Virus record (IMG/VR): IMGVR_UViG_3300025466_000136
Location: 1 to 28,742 of that record
Length of the DNA: 28,742 bases
Source: a virus
Reading direction: 5' to 3' (one strand)
This document shows, in pieces, positions 1 to 5,721 of the stretch (position 1 is its first letter; each line of letters begins with the position of its first letter). The translations under genes were made by a program, and so were the position numbers. A model generated the notes under the pieces. That model had not been told where the DNA came from and did not search any database. It saw nothing but the letters and a program-made list of their open reading frames with translations.

Positions 1-2
1 TA

Positions 3-233
3 CTAGATGGCTTTGCCTGTGCATGGCAACGTGCACCGTATGGCTGGAGCATTTGTGGGTCAGATGGTTCATGGTCATACACATGGAAAGAGTTGTTAAA
101 AGACCTTTACCCACAAGATAGAGAACACCTACAAAAGACTGCTATCTGGACTGAAGCAACTAAAGATGTGGGTCAACTTCCCCGTATCATATTTGTCCCA
201 GGAGAAGAGTTAATTGAGGAGGATGAGGAATGA
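3..233 (+). CDS. Hypothetical protein, 5' end cut off by window
   Basis: An open frame enters from the left edge and runs 76 codons to a TGA at 231-233, with no start inside the window. The visible product is Trp-rich near its start and ends in an acidic tail (EELIEEDEE). I do not recognise the family. Its stop overlaps the ATG of the next small gene (ATGA at 230-233), the usual junction in this phage, which supports it as the tail end of a real gene in the same operon. Confidence 0.6.
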   Translation, partial: LDGFACAWQRAPYGWSICGSDGSWSYTWKELLKDLYPQDREHLQKTAIWTEATKDVGQLPRIIFVPGEELIEEDEE

Positions 234-358
234 TTCATTGTTACTCCTGCGGGGGAAGTTTTAGCGCGAATACGGGTGCTGATTTGGATAAGTGCATATT
301 CTGCGATAGTGTGGACTTTGTAAAAGAGACGACTAATGGGGGTTCGGATAATGGTTGA
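230..358 (+). CDS. Small zinc-ribbon protein (42 aa)
   Basis: This 42-codon frame starts at the ATG of an ATGA overlap with the preceding gene. It encodes two knuckles, CYSC (residues 4-7) and CIFC (residues 22-25), separated by 14 residues. This is the four-cysteine layout of a zinc ribbon. It overlaps the next gene by 8 to 23 bases depending on which start that gene uses. The cysteine pairs and the coupling suggest a real protein. Its role is unknown; small zinc ribbons in phages often bind nucleic acid or host proteins. Confidence 0.55.
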   Translation: MIHCYSCGGSFSANTGADLDKCIFCDSVDFVKETTNGGSDNG

Positions 359-839
359 GGTAAAAGAAGCACGTCAGGTATATGAGGCCAAGCTGGGTAC
401 GCTTAGCTTTACCCGCGGTAAGTTTGATGATTGGTGCGTCCACGTAGACGGTCACTATGTACCGCGCTTTCCTAAAGATGACTGGTACTTTATGAAGCTT
501 CAAGCATTCAAAGAGGACATGGGGGAGTCCGTATACGATGATTTTAAGACGCTATACAGCGTAACTCGTAAGGATGTAGAGCAGGACGTCTTTGACTGGA
601 TTAAGGCTAAAAGCGCGGACTACCCTAACCCACACGAGTTTGAGGTGGTATTCGCTGTTCTATATATGACAATGATTGCAGAAGAGAACAAAGAGGGTGC
701 TATCCTCAAAAAGCGCATTAAGCGCCTAGGAGTGCATCAAGTACTCGTAGAAGGTATGCACTTCAAAGAGGCGGCTAACTGGTCTCGCGGTAAGCCTTCA
801 ATCGTCATAGCCAAGGAGTGTCACGCTAGGGGGTTTTAA
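336..839 (+). CDS. Hypothetical phage protein
   Basis: A 167-codon gene whose product is soluble and mixed alpha/beta in appearance, with no signal peptide or membrane segment. An aromatic N-terminal half (FDDWCVHVDGHYVPRFPKDDW near residues 30-50) is followed by a charged helical half. The second in-frame ATG at 351 (MVEVKEARQ) is an equally good start and would cut the overlap with the upstream gene to 8 bases. I recognise no catalytic motif. The TAA stop lies in the loop of a terminator hairpin, so this gene closes the leftmost transcription unit. Confidence 0.75.
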   Translation: MGVRIMVEVKEARQVYEAKLGTLSFTRGKFDDWCVHVDGHYVPRFPKDDWYFMKLQAFKEDMGESVYDDFKTLYSVTRKDVEQDVFDWIKAKSADYPNPHEFEVVFAVLYMTMIAEENKEGAILKKRIKRLGVHQVLVEGMHFKEAANWSRGKPSIVIAKECHARGF

Positions 840-861
840 CTCCCTAGCGCTTTATTATTTT
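824..861 (+). terminator. Rho-independent terminator overlapping a stop codon
   Basis: Bases 824-833 pair with 840-849 (10 bp including one G-T pair), loop TTTTAA at 834-839, followed by a T-rich tract at 851-861. The TAA stop of the upstream gene (837-839) is part of the loop. The hairpin ends just before the -10 element of the next gene. Confidence 0.75.
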
Positions 862-869
862 GTCATAAT
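861..869 (+). promoter_or_regulatory. Extended -10 promoter for a leaderless mRNA
   Basis: TGTCATAAT matches an extended -10 (TGN followed by CATAAT at 864-869). Six bases separate it from the ATG at 876, so transcription would begin at or next to the start codon. No Shine-Dalgarno is visible before 876. No good -35 is seen. Leaderless transcripts are common in Actinobacteria. Confidence 0.5.
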
Positions 870-875
870 TGCGGT

Positions 876-1589
876 ATGCCTGAAAACCGTAAAGATACCT
901 TTATCAATAGCCTTGGACTTAAAGGCGTGGTTCAAAACGCACGTCTTCGCCCTGATAGCCCTGGTCAACTCCCATGGGCTAGAAACTATGATATTGGAAG
1001 CCCTCAAGAGTTAGAGCGCGGGACTACAGGTAACTTTGGGCGCTTATTAGGAACTACCCATACTCCAGAATCTAGTGAATTTGAAGAGCTGACTAAAGGT
1101 CAACAGCAGTTGCCCTTGTGGCAAGAAGGGCCTGCCACTGTGGCTATGCACTTCGGTAACTCAGGGCCTAGAACATCTTCAGCCGCATTAGGACAAATGA
1201 TTGAAGACGCACGTAAGATTACTGGACAAAACCCTGTTCAAGACGAAGAGCGCTCAAGTTATGGAGACGCTGCTGCTAAAAGTCTTGGCGTAAAAACTGA
1301 TGGAGTTACCTGGCAAGGAGAAAGCCCAGAGCACACCGACTGGAGAGTACGTCACAATAGGTCCACCATGAGGGAACATCGTGATGACCCAGGCATTAAG
1401 TATACTTTTGAAGATATTGCCCCCGAAGAGCTAGATAAAGGGTTTAATACCGTTATGCGCGCGGCGGCTACTGCTAAAGGCAAGAGCAAAGCGGTTCAAG
1501 TACGCCCTAAGGAAGATAATGCTGCTCAACGCCAATTACCTTCTCGTCAATTCTTAGGAGTGCCTTCGGTACAGAAAACTCTATTCTAA
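876..1589 (+). CDS. Putative clamp-motif protein, paralogue of 2330-3151
   Basis: A 237-aa hydrophilic, probably partly disordered protein of unknown family. Residues 78-82 read QLPLW, identical to the core of the beta-clamp-binding motif of mycobacterial ImuB (QLPLWG). The last five residues, QKTLF, also fit the QxxLF pattern of clamp-binding peptides. It resembles the product of 2330-3151: a DTFINSLG/QDFINGTFG start, a QLPLW/QLPLF centre followed by an Ala-rich helix, and a later segment with Tyr-x-Phe-x-Asp-Ile. The start is leaderless, with no ribosome site. The gene ends in a TAATG overlap with the next. Clamp binding is inference; a virion or scaffold-like role is also possible. Confidence 0.75.
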   Translation: MPENRKDTFINSLGLKGVVQNARLRPDSPGQLPWARNYDIGSPQELERGTTGNFGRLLGTTHTPESSEFEELTKGQQQLPLWQEGPATVAMHFGNSGPRTSSAALGQMIEDARKITGQNPVQDEERSSYGDAAAKSLGVKTDGVTWQGESPEHTDWRVRHNRSTMREHRDDPGIKYTFEDIAPEELDKGFNTVMRAAATAKGKSKAVQVRPKEDNAAQRQLPSRQFLGVPSVQKTLF

Positions 1590-1822
1590 TGAGATTTAGT
1601 ACGTGGCTATTTGAACAGATAGAGGATGTTGGGCCATTTTCCAAGATTGCAAAGGTTTGCTGGGATGACGTTAACAATGGATGCGGAGTAGCAACTTTCA
1701 CAGCATCTCAATGGGCTGACCACTTTATATTAAAACACCCTGTGAAATCGCGCTTACTAGTAGAGATGCTCTTCACCGCAAACGATGAGTTCACTACATA
1801 TAGACGAAAACTTGACGCCTGA
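1589..1822 (+). CDS. YozE-like SAM-fold small protein
   Basis: A 77-aa protein starting in the TAATG junction with the gene before. The pattern FSTWLFEQIEDVGPFSKIAKVCWDD, then a loop, then TASQWADHFILKH resembles the YozE_SAM_like family, whose members begin with a W-L motif, a short G/D-rich turn and a second helix ending near a conserved Tyr/Trp-x-x-H/Y. This family is small, helical and of unknown role in bacteria and actinophages. The assignment rests on pattern recognition only, so the family name is moderate confidence; the gene itself is well supported by coupling and length. Confidence 0.65.
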   Translation: MRFSTWLFEQIEDVGPFSKIAKVCWDDVNNGCGVATFTASQWADHFILKHPVKSRLLVEMLFTANDEFTTYRRKLDA

Positions 1823-1840
1823 CACAAGAGCTTGTAGAGT
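1812..1840 (+). promoter_or_regulatory. Sigma70-type promoter giving a leaderless mRNA
   Basis: TTGACG (1812-1817), 17-base spacer, TAGAGT (1835-1840), then six bases to the ATG at 1847. The spacing puts the transcription start on the start codon. No Shine-Dalgarno lies between. It overlaps the 3' end of the upstream gene. Confidence 0.55.
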
Positions 1841-1846
1841 TCTGCC

Positions 1847-2317
1847 ATGAGAACTTTAAAACATATATTCGCAAACGGTGAGCACAACTTCATTCTAGAA
1901 ACAGGTGAGAAGACTGCTCTAGGAACTCCTGCGGGTGTGTGGGCGTCTTACACCCCGCCTAAGGGCAAAAACCCAGGCGTAGTCATGATGCTCTACTCCA
2001 CAAAGGAATCTCGTACCTATGTGCCCCATGTATTAGGGGCGCTAGGTCTACACTCACTCCGTACCTACGGTGAGATGCCTGAAGGTTCCCACAACCTATC
2101 ACCGCACAGCTTTGGAATTCAACAACGCCTAGCAAAGCTTTTGGGGCAGCTTCCTGCTTATTCTGCGGTTAATTACGAGAACTGGTTCGACAGTCTAAAT
2201 TACGTTAACGCATGGTCAAAGGGACTTCAGTCCGTACCGTGCGAGGATTTGACGTATGATATTGACAACGGAAAACAGTTCGTTCTTGATGTAGTGTCTG
2301 GGCGCGCTGTACTATAG
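1847..2317 (+). CDS. Hypothetical protein
   Basis: A 156-aa soluble protein of unrecognised family. The first 60 residues look like a small beta sheet (FANGEHNFILETGEK, then VWASYTPPKG, then GVVMMLYSTKESRTYVPHVLG), and a helical half rich in Leu, His and Ser follows. No catalytic motif, signal or membrane segment is visible. A TTGACG/TAGAGT promoter sits so close upstream that the message is likely leaderless. The gene lies between the two QLPLW/QLPLF paralogues, which suggests a linked job, but nothing in its own sequence shows what that is. Confidence 0.7.
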   Translation: MRTLKHIFANGEHNFILETGEKTALGTPAGVWASYTPPKGKNPGVVMMLYSTKESRTYVPHVLGALGLHSLRTYGEMPEGSHNLSPHSFGIQQRLAKLLGQLPAYSAVNYENWFDSLNYVNAWSKGLQSVPCEDLTYDIDNGKQFVLDVVSGRAVL

Positions 2318-2329
2318 ATAGGTGCTCTC

Positions 2330-3151
2330 ATGGCTCGAAATGCCCAAGATTTTATTAACGGAACTTTCGGAAGTAACTACGGGGATACGACTAAATACCT
2401 CCATGGTACAGGCGAAAACGCTCTAGGAACCCAATCGGGAGCAACAGTAAAAATAGAGCATCCTCATACCGAGTACACCACCCATGCTGACTATGATGAT
2501 TACAATAGCGCAGACGAACCTGAAGCAGGTTCGGCTCGCTTTGAAAGGCATGTAAATAGGCACGAAGGCGACCAGTTTGATGACAGTGGGCGCCAATTTA
2601 AAGATACAGGCCAGCTCCCCCTATTTACTACACGGCACATCCCACCAGTACTTAGCTACATGACTGCCACTAAAGACGCAACACCGCAAGCTATGCAGAC
2701 CGCCGCGCATGCCGCAGAGGAGACTCGCCGTAGATTTGGAGAGCGCCCATGGGCCTCTAGCAATACTTCAGAGCACTCTACCCCTATGGTTAATGCTGGA
2801 ATTAAAAGCGGTATTATTAAGGGCGTAATCGGGCAAGCCGCAGGAGAGAAAGCTACAGCCTCGAACGACATGGGCTGGGAAAATAGTTTAAGAGACATGT
2901 CTAATGCTAGAGGCGAGCATGCTTACGAGTTTAACGACATTCCAAAAGATGATTTTAAAGGCACAGTCGGCTACTCTGATTGGAGTAGGCATGACCCAGC
3001 TGTTGTTAAAACAGATTTTGATAACATCAAAGAAGAACTTAGAGCTAAACACACCTCAGGACAGCCAAATCAGTTTGAAAATGTTCCGCTACCTGGAATG
3101 TCCAATGCTAACGACTTTAGTCCGAATCCTTGGAATAAGGGAGAAGTGTGA
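2330..3151 (+). CDS. Putative clamp-motif protein, paralogue of 876-1589
   Basis: A 273-aa hydrophilic protein. Residues 95-99 are QLPLF, a close match to the QL-x-LF beta-clamp-binding consensus, at the place where the upstream paralogue has QLPLW. Shared landmarks with that protein are the N-terminal DFING segment, the Ala-rich helix after the motif, and YEFNDIPKDDFKG against YTFEDIAPEELDKG. The N-terminal 90 residues are rich in Asp, His and Tyr and look disordered. The ATG has a weak AGGTG ribosome site. The stop forms a TGATG overlap with the next gene. Function unknown; clamp recruitment is a hypothesis. Confidence 0.75.
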   Translation: MARNAQDFINGTFGSNYGDTTKYLHGTGENALGTQSGATVKIEHPHTEYTTHADYDDYNSADEPEAGSARFERHVNRHEGDQFDDSGRQFKDTGQLPLFTTRHIPPVLSYMTATKDATPQAMQTAAHAAEETRRRFGERPWASSNTSEHSTPMVNAGIKSGIIKGVIGQAAGEKATASNDMGWENSLRDMSNARGEHAYEFNDIPKDDFKGTVGYSDWSRHDPAVVKTDFDNIKEELRAKHTSGQPNQFENVPLPGMSNANDFSPNPWNKGEV

Positions 3152-3366
3152 TGAGTGACCCAGCATGGGGACGTTCTAAAGCAGAACGCGCTTTAGGTGA
3201 GCACTTAACACCTAAAAAGAAAGTAAAGCCCGCACAAGCGCAAGACCTTCGCCGTGTGCAGACAGGTCAGTTCGATGGCCCACGTGCTTCTTACGGCCGC
3301 TATAATGTTTCCGAGCAATCAGCGGATATTCTTAACCGCTCTAAGCGCAATATGGATATGAGGTAA
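3151..3366 (+). CDS. Small basic hypothetical protein
   Basis: A 71-aa basic protein beginning MSDPAWGRSKAERALGEH, with a Lys-rich stretch (TPKKKVKPAQ) and a C-terminal half with Arg and Tyr (ASYGRYNVSEQSADILNRSKR). The ATG at 3151 is preferred over the GTG at 3148 because it gives the TGATG overlap seen elsewhere here. It shares the D/S-PAW opening with the product of 3598-3903. Probably a small nucleic-acid-binding or virion-associated protein; the family is not recognised. Confidence 0.65.
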   Translation: MSDPAWGRSKAERALGEHLTPKKKVKPAQAQDLRRVQTGQFDGPRASYGRYNVSEQSADILNRSKRNMDMR

Positions 3367-3370
3367 CAAA

Positions 3371-3598
3371 GTGTCATTCATGCTACCAATAGCAGAAGCC
3401 GCAGAGGGTGCTGGCGCTAAAGCCGCCGCCGAGGGCGCAGCTTCTATGGGTGAAAAGGATAAGTCTGTAAAGAACGAGACCTCAGGGGATATGGGTCGCG
3501 TAGAGCAGATGGAAGTCGGAAGAAACGAAGGACAACCAGAAGGCCGTACAGGTACACCTTCTCTAAGCGTCGCAGACGTGACAGGACCAGTGATGTAA
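3371..3598 (+). CDS. Small Ala/Gly-rich hypothetical protein
   Basis: A 75-aa protein starting with GTG at 3371, four bases after the previous stop, and ending in a TAATG overlap with the next gene. The N-terminus (MSFMLPIAEAAEG) is followed by Ala/Gly repeats and then a charged Glu/Gly/Arg region, so most of it is likely disordered. No motif is recognised. The same codons read on the opposite strand give a longer open frame, judged to be a shadow because gene order and coupling favour this strand. Confidence 0.55.
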   Translation: MSFMLPIAEAAEGAGAKAAAEGAASMGEKDKSVKNETSGDMGRVEQMEVGRNEGQPEGRTGTPSLSVADVTGPVM

Positions 3599-3903
3599 TG
3601 GCTAGCTCACCAGCATGGGAACGCAAAGAAGGAAAGAACCCTAAGGGCGGATTAAACGCTAAGGGCCGAGCTTCAGCTAAGGCTGAAGGCCATAATCTTA
3701 AAGCTCCAGTTAAAGCTGGGGATAACCCACGTCGCGCCTCTTTCCTAGCGCGTATGGGTGGAGCCCCTGGACCAGAGCATAAGCCTAACGGAGAGCCTAC
3801 CCGTTTACTTTTATCCCTACAGGCGTGGGGCGCTTCATCTAAAGCAGATGCTAAGAAGAAAGCTGCGGCTATCTCTAAGCGCAACGAAGGGAAGAAAAAG
3901 TAA
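3598..3903 (+). CDS. DUF6321-like basic protein
   Basis: A 101-aa strongly basic protein. The opening AWERKEGKNPKGGLNAKGRAS and later RRASFLARMGG match the DUF6321 pattern (AWxRKEGKNPxGGLNxKG ... RRKSFCARM) found widely in phages of bacteria and cyanobacteria. Here the segment between the two motifs is of normal length, and an extra C-terminal part (residues 60-101) ends in a Lys-rich tail. The family has no proven function. The gene starts and stops in TAATG overlaps, forming a chain of translationally coupled genes from 3598 to 4291. Confidence 0.75.
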   Translation: MASSPAWERKEGKNPKGGLNAKGRASAKAEGHNLKAPVKAGDNPRRASFLARMGGAPGPEHKPNGEPTRLLLSLQAWGASSKADAKKKAAAISKRNEGKKK

Positions 3904-3998
3904 TGGCGTCTCCTTGCTGGGCTAACTATACTCAATTTGGCATGAAAACTAAAGATGGTAAGCAAGTCCCTAACTGTGTTCCAGAAAAGAGTAAGTAA
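3903..3998 (+). CDS. Tiny conserved phage peptide (31 aa)
   Basis: A 31-codon frame from the ATG of a TAATG overlap at 3903 to a TAA that itself overlaps the next ATG at 3998. The product holds two cysteines and the phrase KDGKQVPNCVPEK, a pattern I associate with short phage proteins in which K-x-G-x-x-VPNCVP recurs near the C-terminus, often beside DUF6321-type genes. Exact fit between its neighbours supports it as a real gene. Function unknown. Confidence 0.65.
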   Translation: MASPCWANYTQFGMKTKDGKQVPNCVPEKSK

Positions 3999-4291
3999 TG
4001 GCCGAGGCTAAGAAGTTTGGTCCATACAAGGGTAGTGACGCTAATGGTGGAAGAAGCATCTACGTATATAAGAAAAAGGTAGACGGTAAGTGGGTAACCA
4101 CTTCCAAGAATAAAGCTCGTGCTGATTATGAGTCTGAGAACGGTAAGATTAAATCTAAGAACAAAACCGTTGACCACAAAGACAACAATCACAATAACGA
4201 CTCTAAGGGCAACCTTCGTATTCTAGATAAGGGCAAGAACACCGCAAAGGAAAATAAACGCCGTGCGGGTAAAAAAGAAAACGAAAAGTAA
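3998..4291 (+). CDS. HNH endonuclease-like protein
   Basis: A 97-aa basic protein. Residues around 58-82 read VDHKDNNHNNDSKGNLRIL, the core of the HNH_3-type nuclease fold: the DH pair supplies the catalytic His, NHNND the middle segment, and NLR(I/V)L the strand before the final N/H position (here KNTAKENK). The N-terminal part (YVYKKKVDGKWVTTSKNKARADYE) looks like a small beta hairpin that precedes HNH cores in phage proteins that bind DNA. It is short compared with free-standing homing enzymes, so it may be a minimal nicking enzyme or a packaging-linked HNH. TAATG overlaps bound both ends. Confidence 0.75.
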   Translation: MAEAKKFGPYKGSDANGGRSIYVYKKKVDGKWVTTSKNKARADYESENGKIKSKNKTVDHKDNNHNNDSKGNLRILDKGKNTAKENKRRAGKKENEK

Positions 4292-4524
4292 TGCGAATTC
4301 ATAGCAAGTACGCCTACAAAGAGCAATTCCCTAACCGCGGAGCATGGGACGTCATTCATCCTTCCTATTTAACTATAGGTGGCAGCGGTATTGTGGGAAA
4401 CTTTGGCGCAGAGTCTCCTATGTCAGCTGCACCAACTGGAGAACCTGTTGAAGGCGTTAGCATGAATACTGGTATGGGCGAAGCCGCAGGTGCCGCGCCT
4501 ACATATGGAGGCAGTGGAATTTAA
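4291..4524 (+). CDS. Hypothetical protein
   Basis: A 77-aa protein whose first 35 residues are ordered (MRIHSKYAYKEQFPNRGAW, then a hydrophobic IHPSYLTIGGSGIVG) and whose C-terminal half is Gly/Ala/Pro-rich, repeating a GGSGI phrase at residues 30-34 and at the very end. It is coupled to the HNH gene by TAATG. Function not recognised. It closes the chain of coupled genes, and a 46-base gap with a new ribosome site follows. Confidence 0.6.
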   Translation: MRIHSKYAYKEQFPNRGAWDVIHPSYLTIGGSGIVGNFGAESPMSAAPTGEPVEGVSMNTGMGEAAGAAPTYGGSGI

Positions 4525-4570
4525 GTAAGAGTTACCTTGTTTAAGTACTACAACTATCTAAGGGAGCGAA

Positions 4571-4762
4571 ATGATTACCACAGTTGAGCATAGAGAACTA
4601 ACCCTACAAGACCGTTGCGATTCATGTGGGGCCGCGGCTAAGGTTGCCGCTACCTTCCTTTCAGGTGACCTGTTATTCTGCGGGCACCACGCCAAAAAAG
4701 CTAGTTCCACCCTTGAAGCGCAAGCGGCTTCCGTTTATGACCCAGAAGGTGTCTTAAACTAA
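4571..4762 (+). CDS. DUF7455-like zinc protein
   Basis: A 63-aa protein of the DUF7455 type found in Actinobacteria and their phages. LTLQDRCDSCGAAAKVAA, then GDLLFCGHHAKK, gives a zinc site made by CDSC and FCGHH. The N-terminal T-L-x-D-R-C-D-x-C-G-A-x-A signature is the usual opening of the family. A GGGAGCG ribosome site lies 5 bases before the ATG. The biochemical role of the family is unknown. Its presence supports an actinobacterial host. Confidence 0.75.
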   Translation: MITTVEHRELTLQDRCDSCGAAAKVAATFLSGDLLFCGHHAKKASSTLEAQAASVYDPEGVLN

Positions 4763-4873
4763 GTGGCCTCTACGGCTGACCGTTACACCTGCGAATGGTG
4801 CAAGAAAGTCTATGTCGTAGCCTCTTTAGCCCGCCATTGCGAGCAAAAACATTTAAACTCAGAGGATGAGTAA
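4763..4873 (+). CDS. C2H2 zinc-finger mini-protein (36 aa)
   Basis: A 36-codon frame starting with GTG directly after the previous stop and ending 8 bases inside the next gene. The product contains YTCEWCKKVYVVASLARHCEQKH, which fits a C2H2 finger: C-x2-C-x11-H-x4-H with the usual aromatic and Leu positions between the Cys and His pairs. Single-finger C2H2 mini-proteins are rare in bacteria but occur in actinophages. It probably binds DNA, RNA or protein. The GTG start lacks a clear ribosome site, so it may depend on coupling. Confidence 0.6.
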   Translation: MASTADRYTCEWCKKVYVVASLARHCEQKHLNSEDE

Positions 4874-5375
4874 AAGAGCCATTGATTTAGAGCATGCTGA
4901 TGTTATCGGCGGCATGGTCAAGCAAAGTCTTTATCACAAAGCGTCTAAGGTAAAAAAGAAAGCTGCTGGTAAGGCTTCTGGTAAAAAAGATGAAAAACCA
5001 ACTAAAGCAGAAAAACCAACTAAATCAGAGAAGCCAACTAAATCAGAGAAGAAAGAAACCCCAACACAAACTTCTACGCCCCCTAACCCTAGTCCATCTA
5101 AGACTACCGAGACCCCTAAGCCTACCGCTAAGAAGACTTCTAAAAAAACTACTGAAAAGAAGTCATTCAAACCTGAGCCAGTAACTCGTGGCGACAACCC
5201 TACACACGCGATTAGTGCGGATACAGGCAAGCCTGTAAAGCTGTCTGAGGCTCATAAGAAGAATATTGATGCGTATAACGCGGGTAAGAGCTCTACTCCA
5301 GCGGTTAACCTAGAGGAAGGCATGTTCACGCCTCGCCAGTTCACCGTGACCGACAACCGTTCTAGCGCAAAATGA
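4866..5375 (+). CDS. Lysine-rich histone-H1-like protein
   Basis: A 169-aa protein with an ordered N-terminus (residues 1-28), a long basic disordered region (28-108) dominated by Lys, Thr, Pro and Ser, and a C-terminal tail (109-169). The basic part includes a five-residue repeat EKPTK(S/A) at 43-62 and SKKTTEKK-type runs, as in histone H1 tails and bacterial Lys-rich nucleoid proteins. Likely a DNA-condensing or internal virion protein; no enzyme motif. The next gene begins in an ATGA overlap with its stop. An antisense open frame here is a by-product of the repeats. Confidence 0.7.
   Translation: MSKRAIDLEHADVIGGMVKQSLYHKASKVKKKAAGKASGKKDEKPTKAEKPTKSEKPTKSEKKETPTQTSTPPNPSPSKTTETPKPTAKKTSKKTTEKKSFKPEPVTRGDNPTHAISADTGKPVKLSEAHKKNIDAYNAGKSSTPAVNLEEGMFTPRQFTVTDNRSSAK
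4992..5051 (+). repeat. 15-bp tandem coding repeat (EKPTK-S/A)
   Basis: Four tandem units of 15 bases encode EKPTKA, EKPTKS, EKPTKS and a last partial EK-type unit in the basic region of the histone-like protein. Codons differ among copies (gaaaaa against gagaag), so the repeat is not brand new. Confidence 0.6.
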
Positions 5376-5521
5376 AGAAAGTAAAGAAACAGGTAGCCCC
5401 ACCAGCTGCCCCAATGGTCCCTGAGTCTCGTAATGAAAGAGACCGACTGACTCGAACCATTGCCCCTATCATTAAAGGCCAAAAGACCAACGCCACACAG
5501 TGGGATAGATGGACGCCATGA
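5372..5521 (+). CDS. Small basic hypothetical protein (49 aa)
   Basis: A 49-codon frame joined by ATGA overlaps to the genes on both sides. The product starts MKKVKKQVAPPAAPMVP and ends in ATQWDRWTP. It is basic, Pro/Ala-rich at the N-terminus, with a short amphipathic segment (ERDRLTRTIAPIIKG). No family recognised. The tight coupling to the histone-like gene suggests co-expression with it. Confidence 0.55.
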   Translation: MKKVKKQVAPPAAPMVPESRNERDRLTRTIAPIIKGQKTNATQWDRWTP

Positions 5522-5679
5522 AGCGTAAAAAAGAGTTTAAAGAGGCAGTATTTAAGCCTATGCAGATTAAAGACTCTAGATTCGGGCTTCGTAAACTATT
5601 TCAGAATACAAATGAAAGTCCAAGTATCGCTACGTACAGGCAGCCAGGAAAAGGCGTCTCAGGAGAGCATTTAAATTAG
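5518..5679 (+). CDS. Small basic protein with C-terminal GEH motif (53 aa)
   Basis: A 53-codon frame starting in the ATGA overlap at 5518 and ending in TAG. The product is basic at the N-terminus (MKRKKEFKEAVFKP) and ends YRQPGKGVSGEHLN. The last residues resemble the C-terminus of the gene at 20832-21140 (IGKNLIRGEHFR), so the two may share a short C-terminal peptide. Otherwise unrecognised. It is the last gene of the left small-gene block. Confidence 0.55.
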   Translation: MKRKKEFKEAVFKPMQIKDSRFGLRKLFQNTNESPSIATYRQPGKGVSGEHLN

Positions 5680-5691
5680 TCTATTCTAATG

Positions 5692-5697
5692 TAAAAT
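5692..5697 (+). promoter_or_regulatory. Possible -10 element before tail-fibre operon
   Basis: TAAAAT at 5692-5697 lies about 25 bases before the ATG at 5722, in an AT-rich gap after the small-gene block. The -35 region is poor (TTTAAA near 5670). A GAAGGGA ribosome site follows. Weak evidence on its own. Confidence 0.3.
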
Positions 5698-5721
5698 AAA
5701 CAGTATTCTGAAGGGAAGTCC

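Noticed and set aside
3444-3965. Leftward open frame of 173 codons
   Set aside because: It lies across three rightward genes that are joined by TAATG overlaps, one of which has a recognisable family pattern (AWxRKEGKNPKGGLN). The antisense product has low-complexity Leu/Arg/Pro content.
4934-5230. Leftward open frame opposite the histone-like gene
   Set aside because: It arises because Lys/Thr/Pro-rich codons rarely give stops on the other strand. It has no start signal.
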